NCBI RefSeq assembly: GCF_002998925.1 | Contig: NZ_CP027228.1 | Coordinates: forward strand, 1,116,001-1,180,000 | DNA length: 64,000 bases | DNA from: Mogibacterium diversum | GTDB lineage: Bacteria; Bacillota; Clostridia; Peptostreptococcales; Anaerovoracaceae | Direction: 5' to 3' | Part shown: in pieces, positions 21,321 through 30,395 of the stretch | How the letters are laid out: every line of letters begins with the position of its first letter | How positions within the stretch are numbered: position 1 is the stretch's first letter | The notes under the pieces: model-generated | Seen by the model: only the letters and a program-made list of their open reading frames with translations | What the model was told of the DNA's origin: nothing | Database searches by the model: none | Translations under genes and position numbers: made by a program

Positions 21321-22037
21321 CTAATAATCAGTTAATCTAGTAATAATCTCCGGTAGCTCAGCAATTGAATAAGCTCTCGCATCAGCCTCATCTAGCTCTC
21401 CGGACTTACCGTATCCATATTCACATGCGACAAACAATATCTTGTTCCTCACTGCCGCCTCTTGGTCATTGAACCTATCCCCAATCATAACATATGTTAA
21501 GTCAGGTTCATTACTTATTATAGAGCTTAACACATCAGCTTTAGACTGCCAATCCCAGGATTCACAATCTATATATCTCTCAAACCATTTATCTGTATCG
21601 AATCGTTTTCTGTTGAATTCCGCATACTCGTGATCTGAGTTGCTCAGTATCATCATCCTGTATCCCTGTTTTTTAAGTTCGTCTAGGGTGTCACGAGCAC
21701 CAGAATACCATGGATCAGCACCATCGCGAACCAGAGTGCGCATGTAGGCGCCGACTCGCGCCGATGCGGCCGCCTTAGCGGCCGTAGGGAGCGCTGGGGC
21801 GAAGTCTGCCCACATTTCTTCATTTTTAAGCCCCAGCCAGCTCTCCATGCGCGCATAGCTAGGATTTTCGACTGGAACATCATATATCGTCCTCAGCCTT
21901 TTCGCTATATCAAAAATAGCTGGTGCATAAATCTTAATAGTTTCTTGAATGGTGCCATCGTAGTCAAACACGAGCATAACCTTGCTCTTATCTTGATTTT
22001 TCCTTTCACCATTCTTAATTCCCATACTCTTGTCCAT
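21321..22037 (-). CDS. HAD-superfamily phosphatase (phosphoglycolate-phosphatase-like)
   Basis: Motif I is VFDYDGTIQET, motif II ILSNSD, the conserved lysine is in DWQSKADVLSS, and motif IV reads MIGDRFNDQEAA. A helical cap lies between motifs I and II, giving a class C1 HAD hydrolase of the Gph/PpaX type; the substrate cannot be told. I place the start at the ATG of MDKSMGIKNG (GGGGATTGG upstream); a TTG 12 codons earlier is possible but has no good site. It precedes thrH by nine bases. Confidence 0.75.
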   Translation of the reverse strand: MDKSMGIKNGERKNQDKSKVMLVFDYDGTIQETIKIYAPAIFDIAKRLRTIYDVPVENPSYARMESWLGLKNEEMWADFAPALPTAAKAAASARVGAYMRTLVRDGADPWYSGARDTLDELKKQGYRMMILSNSDHEYAEFNRKRFDTDKWFERYIDCESWDWQSKADVLSSIISNEPDLTYVMIGDRFNDQEAAVRNKILFVACEYGYGKSGELDEADARAYSIAELPEIITRLTDY

Positions 22038-22062
22038 GTATACGACCAATCCCCATTTGCAT

Positions 22063-22096
22063 TTTGAAAACAAGGCAGACTGAAACAGTCTGCCTT
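22063..22096 (-). terminator. Terminator of the rib operon
   Basis: AAGGCAGACTG and CAGTCTGCCTT form a perfect 11-bp stem with a three-base loop; TTGTTTTC follows on the minus strand, after ribH. Confidence 0.85.
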
Positions 22097-22141
22097 GCTG
22101 TTATTAAATATGCCTGCTCACCTTTATTAATAAAGCTGTTC

Positions 22142-22615
22142 TTATAGCTGATCTACGAGGTTAACCATCTCAATTGCGGATAGTGCACAGTCGTAGCCCT
22201 TGTTTCCAACCTTGCTTCCTGCACGAGCGATTGCCTGTTCAATATTCTCTGTCGTGATAACTCCAAACATAGTTGGCACACCAGTCTGCATAGAGATCTG
22301 AGCGATTCCTTTTGCAGCCTCGTTGCACACAAGCTCGTAGTGGGATGTCTGTCCTCTGATTACAGCACCGAGAACGATTACAGCATCATACTTTCCGGAC
22401 TCAGCCATCTTCTTCGCAACGGTTGGTAGCTCAAATGCTCCAGGCACCCAAGCAGCTGTGATATTCTCTTCCTTGACGTTGTGGCGTACAAGTCCGTCAA
22501 TCGCACCGCTTAGTAGCTTGCTTACAACAATTTCATTGAAACGAGCAGCCACGATTCCAACCTTCATTCCTTCTTTAGCAACGACTTTACCCTCTAATAG
22601 ATTGATATTGTTCAT
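22142..22615 (-). CDS. ribH: 6,7-dimethyl-8-ribityllumazine synthase
   Basis: Lumazine synthase condenses the ribityl-aminopyrimidine with dihydroxybutanone phosphate. The 157-residue sequence has the family marks: GIVAARFNEIVVSKLLSGA, WVPGAFELPTVAKKM, VIVLGAVIRGQTSHYELVCN (with the catalytic histidine) and FGVITTENIEQAIARAGSK. GAAAGGAATC precedes the ATG. It is the last gene of the riboflavin operon, 12 bases after ribBA. Confidence 0.97.
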   Translation of the reverse strand: MNNINLLEGKVVAKEGMKVGIVAARFNEIVVSKLLSGAIDGLVRHNVKEENITAAWVPGAFELPTVAKKMAESGKYDAVIVLGAVIRGQTSHYELVCNEAAKGIAQISMQTGVPTMFGVITTENIEQAIARAGSKVGNKGYDCALSAIEMVNLVDQL

Positions 22616-22627
22616 GACGATTCCTTT

Positions 22628-23854
22628 CTACTTCTCTAAATCAATTTCGTTGAAAATATGTCCCATCTTACTCTTCTTGGTCTTGAGATACATGTAATCG
22701 AACTTCTGTGGCTTAATCTCAATCGGAACTCTCTCAGTTATGTCCAGAGCAAAGTCACCGAGCCCATACACCTTTTCAGGGTTGTTAGTCATAAGCCTTA
22801 GCGACTTGCATCCCAGGTCTCTTAAAATCTGTGCGCCTACCCAGTATTCCCTTAGGTCTGGTGCAAACCCAAGCTTAACATTAGCCTCGACTGTATCGTA
22901 TCCCTCTTCCTGAAGAGCGTATGCCTTAATCTTATTGATGAGTCCGATGCCACGACCTTCCTGTCTCATGTAAAGCAGCACTCCGCGCCCTTCTTTTTCT
23001 ATCATCTCGAGTGACTTCTCGAGCTGCAGACCACAGTCGCATCTCAGCGAACCGAACGTATCCCCTGTGAGACACTCCGAATGAACTCGGCAGAGAACAT
23101 CCTTACCATCTCCGATTTCACCCTTAACAAGAGCTACATGATGCTCGCCAGTAATATCATTAATATACCCATACATTGTGAATTCGCCATACATTGTCGG
23201 CAGCTTAGCTACTGCCTCGCGAATTACGTGGCACTCATTAATGCGCAGATAATCCTGAAGTTGCTTGATCGTTATAAATGCTAGATCATATTTCTCTGCG
23301 ATTTCCCACAGCTTAGGCGTTCTCATCATCGTGCCGTCATCGTCCATGATTTCGCAGCACACACCACACTCCTTGAGCCCGGCAAGTCTAAGTAAATCCA
23401 CTGTTGCCTCTGTATGTCCGTTTCTAACTAGCACACCACCTCGCTTAGCAACGAGCGGGAACACATGTCCAGGTCTCCTGAAATCTTCCGGCTTTGAATC
23501 TGGATCCACGCATTTTCTCATCGTATATCCTCGTTCCTTAGCTGAAATACCAGTCGTGGTATCAACATGGTCTATTGAAACTGTAAAAGCAGTTTCGTGG
23601 TTATCCGTGTTCTCAGACACCATCGCTGGGAAGTTGAGCTTCCTTGCGAGCTCAATGCTCATCGGTGTGCAGATGAGCCCCTTGGCTATACTAGCCATCA
23701 TGTTGATATTCTCCTGCGTTGCAAACTCCGCAGCACAGATCATATCACCTTCATTTTCTCTATCTGGATCATCTGTGCAGAGAATTATTTTTCCAGCCCT
23801 CAGATCCTCAAGCGCTCTTTCAATTGAATCATATTCGCGTTTTCTGCTACTCAT
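22628..23854 (-). CDS. ribBA: Bifunctional DHBP synthase/GTP cyclohydrolase II
   Basis: The N-terminal half (about residues 1-205) is 3,4-dihydroxy-2-butanone 4-phosphate synthase, with TDDPDRENEGDMICAAEFAT, RPGHVFPLVAKRGGVLVRNG and GHTEATVDLLRLAG. The C-terminal half is GTP cyclohydrolase II with its zinc cysteines in ECLTGDTFGSLRCDCGLQLE and the GRGVLLYMRQEGRGIGLINK loop. It therefore supplies both precursors of riboflavin. AAAGGAG lies before the ATG. The fused form is usual in Bacillota. Confidence 0.97.
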   Translation of the reverse strand: MSSRKREYDSIERALEDLRAGKIILCTDDPDRENEGDMICAAEFATQENINMMASIAKGLICTPMSIELARKLNFPAMVSENTDNHETAFTVSIDHVDTTTGISAKERGYTMRKCVDPDSKPEDFRRPGHVFPLVAKRGGVLVRNGHTEATVDLLRLAGLKECGVCCEIMDDDGTMMRTPKLWEIAEKYDLAFITIKQLQDYLRINECHVIREAVAKLPTMYGEFTMYGYINDITGEHHVALVKGEIGDGKDVLCRVHSECLTGDTFGSLRCDCGLQLEKSLEMIEKEGRGVLLYMRQEGRGIGLINKIKAYALQEEGYDTVEANVKLGFAPDLREYWVGAQILRDLGCKSLRLMTNNPEKVYGLGDFALDITERVPIEIKPQKFDYMYLKTKKSKMGHIFNEIDLEK

Positions 23855-23865
23855 CGTATCTCCTT

Positions 23866-24540
23866 TCAGAACCCGTTCTCCGCCAGGAACTCAAGTGTAA
23901 GTCCACTTTCATTATCGTCCTTTTGCCGAGTACCACCATATACAGTCGGCTCACCAAGTCCCAATAATTTTTCCACATATTTGCCTACAATATCATTTTC
24001 AAGATTAACTTTATCGCCTGCATGCCTCTTCAGCAGTGTAGTCTCCTCACCTGTATGAGGGATAATCGAAACCTTGAAACGCTCATTATCCACATAAGCA
24101 ACAGTAAGGCTGATTCCATCGATTGCTATGGACCCCTTCTCAACTATGAGCTTAAGAATTTCTGTTGGTGCCTTGATGCTTACCCATACAGCAATTCCAT
24201 CATGCTCGAGTGATTCAACAGTTCCAACGCCATCGATATGACCAGATACTATGTGTCCGCCGAACCTGCCATTTGCAGCCATCGCCCGTTCTAGGTTAAC
24301 TTTATCGCCCACTCTGAGCTGCGAGAATCCCGTTCTGGAGATGGTCTCAGGCATGACGTCTGCGGTAAATCCGTCAGTATGAAGTTCTACTACAGTGAGG
24401 CAAACACCATTCACAGCGATGCTATCACCAATATTAGCGCCTTCTAGTACCTTTGAGGCCTCGAGCTCTATGCGGCCTGTCACCCCAGATATATCTAGCA
24501 ATCTAAGTCTCCCTGTCTCTTCAATGATTCCTGTAAACAT
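23866..24540 (-). CDS. ribE: Riboflavin synthase, alpha chain
   Basis: Two lumazine-binding repeats are visible, the first starting MFTGIIEETGRL and containing GDSIAVNGVCLTV, the second with GSIAIDGISLTVAYVDNERF and IIPHTGEETTLL. The enzyme dismutates two lumazine molecules into riboflavin and the pyrimidine. Its ATG shares one base with the ribD stop (TAATG), with GGAG upstream, so translation is coupled. Confidence 0.96.
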   Translation of the reverse strand: MFTGIIEETGRLRLLDISGVTGRIELEASKVLEGANIGDSIAVNGVCLTVVELHTDGFTADVMPETISRTGFSQLRVGDKVNLERAMAANGRFGGHIVSGHIDGVGTVESLEHDGIAVWVSIKAPTEILKLIVEKGSIAIDGISLTVAYVDNERFKVSIIPHTGEETTLLKRHAGDKVNLENDIVGKYVEKLLGLGEPTVYGGTRQKDDNESGLTLEFLAENGF

Positions 24541-25808
24541 TAGTTTTCTCCATCTTCTGGAATATATGTGCTGAGATTATCGATTCTCTTGCATGTAATC
24601 ATGAGATCAGAACCAATTCTCTCAACGTCGTCGAACGAGAATTTATATGCCATATTAGGATTGTCAACTCCAATACCCTCAATAGGGCTCTTCGCCTTTC
24701 CACCGAATACCTTGGGTGCGATAAATATTCTCATCTCGCTGATAATTCCAACTCTCAGCGCACTTTCATTGAGATTTCCACCGCCTTCAAGAAGCAAGCT
24801 ATCTATTTCTAGACTGCCGAGGTACTCCATCAGCATGTTTAGATTGACTCTTCCATCGTGACCAGGGAAGTTAAAAATCCTGACTCCCATCTCGTTAAGT
24901 TTAACTGCCTTCTTGATGAAATTTCCTCCGCCAAACTTCTTGCCTAAAGCCTTTGCAAGCGGATTTGTATTCTCATAGTCCAAATAGATTGGTGCCTTAT
25001 CAGTAAACCTCACCTCTCCTATAGGCAGACCTTCAATTGCGCAAACGACAACTGTTTCACTATCGTACTCATCAGCAGTTCTCACTAACTGGCATTCATT
25101 TGGAATTCTGAGCTTGCTGTCGCATACGATTCTCACCGGGTTTCTGCCACCCTCAATTCTGCAGTTAAGCATAGGATCATCAGCTATAACCGTATCAACA
25201 CCGACCATGATGCTCATGCATTCATGACGCATCTCATGCACCTTGTGAATAGCCTCAGGGCCAGTAACCCACCTTGATGCTCCAGTCTTAGTCGCAATCT
25301 TACCGTCAGCAGTCATGGCATACTTCATCATGACGTAAGGATGCTTAGTAGTTATGTAGTGGAAGAAAATCGGATTTAGAGCATCACACTCATCCATCAT
25401 GAAGTCTTCTACGACTTCAACGCCAGCATCTCTCAGCGCTTGAACGCCCTTTCCAGCTACTTTTGGATTAGGGTCCTTGGATCCAATCACAACTCTAGCT
25501 ATTCCGTTTTCAATAATTGCCTCCGTACACGGTGGTGTCTTGCCGTAATGACAACAAGGCTCCATAGTCACGTACATCGTAGCGCCCTCTGCAGAATCGC
25601 GAAGCGATGCTATAGCATTCCTTTCAGCGTGCATCTGACCGCACTTTACATGGTATCCCTCGCCTATGACCTGTCCCTCCTTGACAATTACAGCACCGAC
25701 CTTTGGGTTAGGATTAACCCATCCCGTGCCTTTCTTGGCCAGTTCAATAGCTCGGCGCATATACTCTTTGTCCTGTAGCATCAGCTCATCAGCTCTCTCT
25801 AACGACAT
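24540..25808 (-). CDS. ribD: Bifunctional riboflavin deaminase/reductase
   Basis: The N-terminal deaminase domain has the zinc motifs HAERNAIASL and PCCHYGKTPPCTEAI. The C-terminal DHFR-like reductase domain includes MKYAMTADGKIATKTGASRW, VGVDTVIADDPMLNCR and LLLEGGGNLNESAL. It carries out the second and third steps after GTP cyclohydrolase. I chose ATG at 25808 (MSLERADEL) because GAGGAG lies seven bases upstream; ten further in-frame codons lack a site. At 422 residues it is longer than the usual ~370, with an insertion in the reductase part between VRTADEYDSE and LNEMG. It is the first gene after the FMN riboswitch. Confidence 0.94.
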   Translation of the reverse strand: MSLERADELMLQDKEYMRRAIELAKKGTGWVNPNPKVGAVIVKEGQVIGEGYHVKCGQMHAERNAIASLRDSAEGATMYVTMEPCCHYGKTPPCTEAIIENGIARVVIGSKDPNPKVAGKGVQALRDAGVEVVEDFMMDECDALNPIFFHYITTKHPYVMMKYAMTADGKIATKTGASRWVTGPEAIHKVHEMRHECMSIMVGVDTVIADDPMLNCRIEGGRNPVRIVCDSKLRIPNECQLVRTADEYDSETVVVCAIEGLPIGEVRFTDKAPIYLDYENTNPLAKALGKKFGGGNFIKKAVKLNEMGVRIFNFPGHDGRVNLNMLMEYLGSLEIDSLLLEGGGNLNESALRVGIISEMRIFIAPKVFGGKAKSPIEGIGVDNPNMAYKFSFDDVERIGSDLMITCKRIDNLSTYIPEDGEN

Positions 25809-25870
25809 TTCTCTCTCCTCATTCGAATAAATATACAATTGACCCGTTCAATTAGAATGGATATGCACTA

Positions 25871-25896
25871 AAAAAGAAGCCCCCTCAGAGCTCCTG
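25871..25896 (-). terminator. Riboswitch-controlled terminator (expression platform)
   Basis: On the minus strand AGGAGCTCT-GAG-GGGGGCTTCT forms a 9-bp stem with G-U pairs followed by TTTTTT. It lies between the FMN aptamer and ribD and is the likely off-state terminator. Confidence 0.7.
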
Positions 25897-25938
25897 CAAT
25901 TCATCCCTGTACAACCTAATGTACCCTTCAGAATAAAA

Positions 25939-26043
25939 GCTTCTCCCATCCAGACTTTAACTGTCGGCTTCGGAATCTAACCGAATCATGCCTCTCGGCT
26001 CGCGGGCTATACCGCCGGTAGGGAATTACACCCTGCCCTGAAG
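25939..26043 (-). ncRNA. FMN riboswitch (RFN element)
   Basis: Read on the minus strand, all conserved RFN blocks appear in order: AGGGCAGGGTGTAATTCCCT, ACCGGCGGTATAGCCCGCGA, GCC, then TTCCGAAGCCGACAGT and the closing AGTCTGGATGGGAGAAG. Binding of FMN would favour the downstream terminator and switch off ribD-ribE-ribBA-ribH. Confidence 0.97.
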
Positions 26044-26109
26044 TCAATTACCATATTTATCAGTTCTAGGTTCAAATAGTTAAAGATAATAAACCAAGAA
26101 CTAATAAGT

Positions 26110-26138
26110 ATAATAGAACTATTATTGAGCTCTGTCAA
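26110..26138 (-). promoter_or_regulatory. Promoter of the rib operon
   Basis: TTGACA, exactly 17 bp, and TATTAT on the minus strand. The transcript would start near 26103, about 60 bases before the FMN aptamer. Confidence 0.82.
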
Positions 26139-26281
26139 TAGTCGCAATCATTATGAATTGTGTAGTTTTGAAGAAATAATTGCGCACTATTAAATATTAT
26201 ATGGCTTTATTTAATTTTAGGTGTATAATCAAGTTATACAAAACTAACACAAGTTGTTATTTATACACAGGAGGTGATCCC

Positions 26282-27235
26282 ATGAATAATAAAAAAGTTA
26301 CAGTAGCTGGTGGCGGCGTACTAGGCAGTCAGATTGCTTTTCAGAGCGCTTTCTCCGGATTTGATACAACTATATGGCTAAGAAGCGAAGGCTCCATAGG
26401 CAGGTCTCAGCCTAAGATAGACAGGCTATACAAAATTTATCTATCTGAAATCGAAACGCTAAGGCAAAATCTAGGCAAGCCTGGAATCCAAGTTCCTGGA
26501 GGTTTCGGGGTAAAAGCTGAAGACCTAACTAGCGAGAAGCTCAACGAACTCCAAGAAAAAGTTGAATCTGCTTATAAGAATCTAAAGCTATCTCTTTCTC
26601 TAGAGGATTCTGCAAAAGGCTGCGATTACTATATAGAGAGCATGGCTGAGATTCCTGATGAAAAGCATGAGTTCTATAGAAAGCTCGATAAAGTGCTCGA
26701 CGATAATACTATCGTAATGACAAATTCTTCGACATTCCTTCCTAGCACATTTAAGGAAGATATATCTAAGCCTGAGAGATACCTCGCACTTCACTTTGCT
26801 AACAACATCTGGAGAAGCAACATTGGTGAGGTTATGGGACACAGCGAGACATCCCAGGCCGCATATGACGAAGTAGTTGAATTCGCTAAAGCCATCAACA
26901 TGGTCCCTATTAAGGTTCTGAAGGAACAGCCTGGTTATCTGTTAAATTCTATGCTGGTGCCATTCCTAAATTCTGCACAGTACCTGCTCGCTAACGGAAT
27001 TGGAGATCATGAAAATATCGACCGCGCTTGGAAGCTAGGAACAGGTTCTCCACTTGGTCCTTTCCAGATACTCGATATCGTCGGACTAACAACTGCTTAC
27101 AACATCGTATCCAGCAACCCTGAGTCAAAGAACCCAGATTCAAATGCAGGCAAGATTGCAGCAATGCTTAAAAAGTACATAGATGAAGGTAAGACCGGCA
27201 TCAATGCTGGTGAAGGTTTCTATAAATATAGATAA
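26282..27235 (+). CDS. 3-hydroxyacyl-CoA dehydrogenase-like oxidoreductase
   Basis: An NAD-binding Rossmann fold opens the protein (VTVAGGGVLGSQIAFQSAFS, GxGxxG-like). The middle carries YIESMAEIPDEKHEFYRKLD, MTNSSTFLPS and RYLALHFANNIW (the catalytic His region, usually HFFNP), and the C-terminal helical domain has EQPGYLLNSMLVPFLNSAQY and a TGSPLGPFQILDIVGL segment. This is the 3HCDH family; the substrate could be 3-hydroxybutyryl-CoA or another short 3-hydroxyacid, and HFANNIW differs from the standard enzyme. AGGAGGTGATCCC precedes the ATG, an unusually complete Shine-Dalgarno. It stands alone, divergent from the rib operon. Confidence 0.85.
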   Translation: MNNKKVTVAGGGVLGSQIAFQSAFSGFDTTIWLRSEGSIGRSQPKIDRLYKIYLSEIETLRQNLGKPGIQVPGGFGVKAEDLTSEKLNELQEKVESAYKNLKLSLSLEDSAKGCDYYIESMAEIPDEKHEFYRKLDKVLDDNTIVMTNSSTFLPSTFKEDISKPERYLALHFANNIWRSNIGEVMGHSETSQAAYDEVVEFAKAINMVPIKVLKEQPGYLLNSMLVPFLNSAQYLLANGIGDHENIDRAWKLGTGSPLGPFQILDIVGLTTAYNIVSSNPESKNPDSNAGKIAAMLKKYIDEGKTGINAGEGFYKYR

Positions 27236-27370
27236 TCTTCTGAACATCCTGTCTGTGACATCAGAGGTGGCATTTAAATAAATGCTGCCTCTCTCTTTAT
27301 TTATTAATGACCTCACTTCGCTCTAATGATATAATACCAATGCTAATTAATAGAGGTTAGAGGTGACAAG

Positions 27371-27943
27371 ATGGCATATATCAATTTTAAAGAAATCGAC
27401 AATTCAAATGTAACTATCGAATGTAATTCCAGCAACAAACCAGAGGATTATACGCTCGGTACTTTCTCATGCGAGGAATTCCTGCAGCACCTAATCGGCA
27501 AAGGAATTATCCCTATAGATGAAAACGAGGCAGAGAGACCTCACGCACTTAACACAGTCAGAGAGTTATATGAGCTCTGCAAGAATAACCTCGGCGATAT
27601 TCAGGTTATGACTGATGCAAGAGCGGATCAAATAATCGCTTGCCGTGAAAATGCTGATGATAACCAGTCAAAATTCACCGGCTACAAGCTTCTAGAGCTT
27701 CGCTACTATGACTGCGAACCGGAGTCGCAGATTATTAATTTCAAGTATCCGTATACCGAAGAAAAGCAGTATGACTGTAATTTCAACGTTAAGATGTTCA
27801 TCAATAATCCTATATTCTTTAATACAGTCATAAGGCTTCTGTATGAATACAGCGGTCCTGTGCTAATATATGATTACTGGAGACCAGTTGGCATGGAACT
27901 TCTTGGTACAGTTGAAGGAATCGAGCAGATTGCGCGAGTTTAA
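27371..27943 (+). CDS. Hypothetical protein, 190 aa
   Basis: GAGGTG before the ATG supports the start. The protein starts MAYINFKEIDNSNVTIECNS, is soluble and acidic, and has aromatic-rich C-terminal strands (FNTVIRLLYEYSGPVLIYDY). I do not recognise a domain. It lies downstream of the dehydrogenase with a 135-bp gap and is followed by a terminator, so it may be a separate unit. Confidence 0.65.
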   Translation: MAYINFKEIDNSNVTIECNSSNKPEDYTLGTFSCEEFLQHLIGKGIIPIDENEAERPHALNTVRELYELCKNNLGDIQVMTDARADQIIACRENADDNQSKFTGYKLLELRYYDCEPESQIINFKYPYTEEKQYDCNFNVKMFINNPIFFNTVIRLLYEYSGPVLIYDYWRPVGMELLGTVEGIEQIARV

Positions 27944-28039
27944 TCATAGGTTCTCCCATATGCATTACAGACAAGATGTGCTACCTTATGGTCTGACAAA
28001 ACATATCGCTGATTTGTCAATTTAGATAGGCGTATCCAC

Positions 28040-28069
28040 ACTCCCTGCTTGAGAGAGCAGGGAGTTTTA
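28040..28069. terminator. Terminator between convergent genes
   Basis: ACTCCCTGC and GCAGGGAGT form a 9-bp stem with an 8-base loop and TTTT on the plus strand. It lies right at the end of the convergent YolD-like gene. Confidence 0.8.
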
Positions 28070-28573
28070 TTCATCTTGTGGCTCGATGCCCCTAGCATTT
28101 AATATTTCTAGTTTGTATATCGATCTCAGAGAAATTTCTTTATCAAGAATTGTGATAGTCTCTTTATCTGGTCTTACCTTTGTGACTAATCCACTAATTT
28201 CTATATATCTGCCATGCAGCTCATCATTGGCAAGGGGTTCAAAGTAAAGTATTCTGACCTCAACACCATTTTCTCTAGCTAATATGCTATTGCTACACTT
28301 TTCGTATATGGTTGCAATCTTGCAATCTAAATCAAAATACTCATCATCAGTAAGTACCCTTTTGATATCGTAGATTACCTCCTTCTCCGCTAAAACATCA
28401 TCGTACCCTGACAAGGCAGCAAAAGGTGCGAATATCTTAGCTCGCTTCTCACTGCTCATCCGCGGATACTTGTACGAAAATCTATCAGCCTTATGGATTG
28501 GTCTCACTCTATTGATAATATCGGCATATTCAAATTTTGTTGCCCGTATTATTCTTTCATCGTATACACCCAT
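28067..28573 (-). CDS. YolD-like protein
   Basis: The YolD-like core is visible as AKIFAPFAALSGYDDVLAEK, followed by a DLDCKIATIYEKC helix and a C-terminal OB-like segment with ISGLVTKVRPDKETITILDK. YolD-like genes sit next to UvrX/ImuB-type Y-family polymerases and are SOS-regulated; the gene here starts one base after the polymerase stop codon. At 168 residues it is somewhat longer than the usual ~110, mainly at the N-terminus. The function is unknown, presumably in damage tolerance. Confidence 0.75.
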   Translation of the reverse strand: MGVYDERIIRATKFEYADIINRVRPIHKADRFSYKYPRMSSEKRAKIFAPFAALSGYDDVLAEKEVIYDIKRVLTDDEYFDLDCKIATIYEKCSNSILARENGVEVRILYFEPLANDELHGRYIEISGLVTKVRPDKETITILDKEISLRSIYKLEILNARGIEPQDE

Positions 28574-30031
28574 CTATGCTCTATGACCTCCTATCTGATT
28601 GTTTCTCTCTATATATGTACTTCCTTCTTCGAGATTCATGCCTTTTATCAAGGCATTGCTTCCATACTTCTCTCGTATCGCTAACATAACCTCTTGCAGT
28701 TCACATTCTTTAGAGTCATCTGTATCACAAGAGTCTAGTGAAAATATATCAATCTGCTCATCTTCATCTACTCCCTTGATATCGTTGGCGGCTATGGTTA
28801 TACGCCTTATGTAAAGTGCTGGATCTATCAGGCGATCAAAAGCTTTCTTTAAGCTTCCTATAATCTCTGCGGTGCTATTCGTAGCAATACGTAGCCTAAC
28901 ATTGCCAGACACACCCTTAGGCATCAATCTTCCGTAAAAATCAACCACAACCGGACCGTTATACTCTCCGCTCTCAAGACTCTGCCCATCAAAGCTGATG
29001 AAAAAAGAAAAATGCGATGCAATTAGTTTCTTCCGTACCATATCCATGGATAGCTTATCAGCCATCTCGATAAATATATTGCGACCTTCTCCATGAGCAT
29101 ATGCACGAGGCAGAACCTGCCCAGTAGAGAGCGAATGCGCTGCTGGCTTATAAGACTTGATATCCGACATGGTACATGGTTCCTTACCCCATGCATGATC
29201 AATCAGGATCTCAGCGTCTACACCAAATGCTTTATATAGGTATTCCTCCTCATTAATCGATATGCGAGCTATATCCCCCATCGTATAAGCCCCAATTTTA
29301 GCGAGCCTTCGGGCTTTACCACGTCCGATCTGCCAGAAGTCAGTTAGCGGTTTATGGTTCCAAAGGAGATACTTATAAGATGTCTCATTGAGCTCTGCAA
29401 TCCTTACGCCATCTTCATCGGCTTTGCTCTTCTTGGCAACTATATCCATACCAACCTTAGCAAGATACATATTAGTTCCAATTCCCGCAGTTGAAACTAT
29501 GCCTGTCTCAGACAGCACGGCTTTAATTATAGTCATCGCCATCTCACGAGAAGCCGAAACCTTGTGGCAAATCGCTGCCTCCTTATACATGTGAAGGTAA
29601 TGCGTTATATCCATAAAGCATTCATCTATGCTGTATACATGAATATCCTCCGGGGAAACAAAATTCATATAAATGGAATAAATTTCCGATGATATGCGCA
29701 CATACTCAGCCATCCTCGGCGGTGCTATGATGTATTCAATCTCATGACCGCACTCTATCTCCGCTCTTCTTATCGCCTGCTTCGCTTCAAATAATCTAGG
29801 TCTCCCCGGCACACCAAGGGCCTTCAGTGCGGGTGAAACCGCTAGGCAAATCGTGTTGTCTGATCTAGTTGGATCAGCAACTAGTAGCCTAGCCTCGAGC
29901 GGATTAAGCCCTCGAGCTATGCATTCGACAGACGCATAATAAGACTTCAGGTCGATGCACAGGTAGGTCCTGCTCCCCTCAAGCTCCTCCTCTTTATTAA
30001 ATATATTGATTGACGCATTCCCATCCATCTT
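28574..30031 (-). CDS. Y-family translesion DNA polymerase (UvrX/ImpB-MucB-SamB type)
   Basis: Catalytic motifs are present: YLCIDLKSYYASVECIARGL with the first aspartate, VYSIDECFMDITHYL with the S-x-DE pair, and helix-hairpin-helix IGRGKARRLAKIGAYTMGDI. The little-finger domain follows with SLSTGQVLPRAYAHGEGRNI. It synthesises across lesions. The start at MDGNASINIFNKE follows GGGAG; a longer frame into the promoter is not credible. It is the first gene of an SOS operon with the YolD-like gene. Confidence 0.9.
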   Translation of the reverse strand, partial: KMDGNASINIFNKEEELEGSRTYLCIDLKSYYASVECIARGLNPLEARLLVADPTRSDNTICLAVSPALKALGVPGRPRLFEAKQAIRRAEIECGHEIEYIIAPPRMAEYVRISSEIYSIYMNFVSPEDIHVYSIDECFMDITHYLHMYKEAAICHKVSASREMAMTIIKAVLSETGIVSTAGIGTNMYLAKVGMDIVAKKSKADEDGVRIAELNETSYKYLLWNHKPLTDFWQIGRGKARRLAKIGAYTMGDIARISINEEEYLYKAFGVDAEILIDHAWGKEPCTMSDIKSYKPAAHSLSTGQVLPRAYAHGEGRNIFIEMADKLSMDMVRKKLIASHFSFFISFDGQSLESGEYNGPVVVDFYGRLMPKGVSGNVRLRIATNSTAEIIGSLKKAFDRLIDPALYIRRITIAANDIKGVDEDEQIDIFSLDSCDTDDSKECELQEVMLAIREKYGSNALIKGMNLEEGSTYIERNNQIGGHRA

Positions 30032-30080
30032 CACTCCCTGATGACGACAAATACTCCGCTTGACTTTTTTGCTTGCCCCA

Positions 30081-30120
30081 ATTATAGTGGAGGCACAGGC
30101 AAAAATCAAACATATGTTCT
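30081..30120 (-). promoter_or_regulatory. SOS promoter: LexA box over -35, sigma-A promoter
   Basis: On the minus strand GAACATATGTTT (30109-30120) matches the Gram-positive LexA box GAAC-N4-GTTC except for its last base, and overlaps TTGATT (-35); 17 bp further comes TATAAT (-10). LexA binding would block the polymerase and YolD-like genes until DNA damage. Confidence 0.75.
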
Positions 30121-30217
30121 TTTATTTTCCCGCTAAATCTTTATGATTTTTGTTGAACTCCACTGACCTCAAGGTGTTAAAAATTTTTTGATAGTTTTGT
30201 GAAACTTTCTTTCTACA

Positions 30218-30246
30218 TTGACATGATAAATCACCGGTGGTAAACT
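30218..30246 (+). promoter_or_regulatory. Probable promoter of the zinc uptake operon
   Basis: TTGACA, 17 bp and TAAACT form a good sigma-A promoter, with the spacer containing ACCGGTGG. The leader would be about 140 bases. I do not see a clear Zur operator. Confidence 0.5.
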
Positions 30247-30395
30247 GAAAATGATTTTTAATTTCGGTTATTTCCCCATTTTTATGTCGTCTACGCTTCG
30301 ATTCATAGAAGAATTGCGGTGCTCGGACAATTACAATAACCGATACTATTTTTGCAAAATCTGTATTTTTCACGTTACATAGCATGGAGGTTTTT

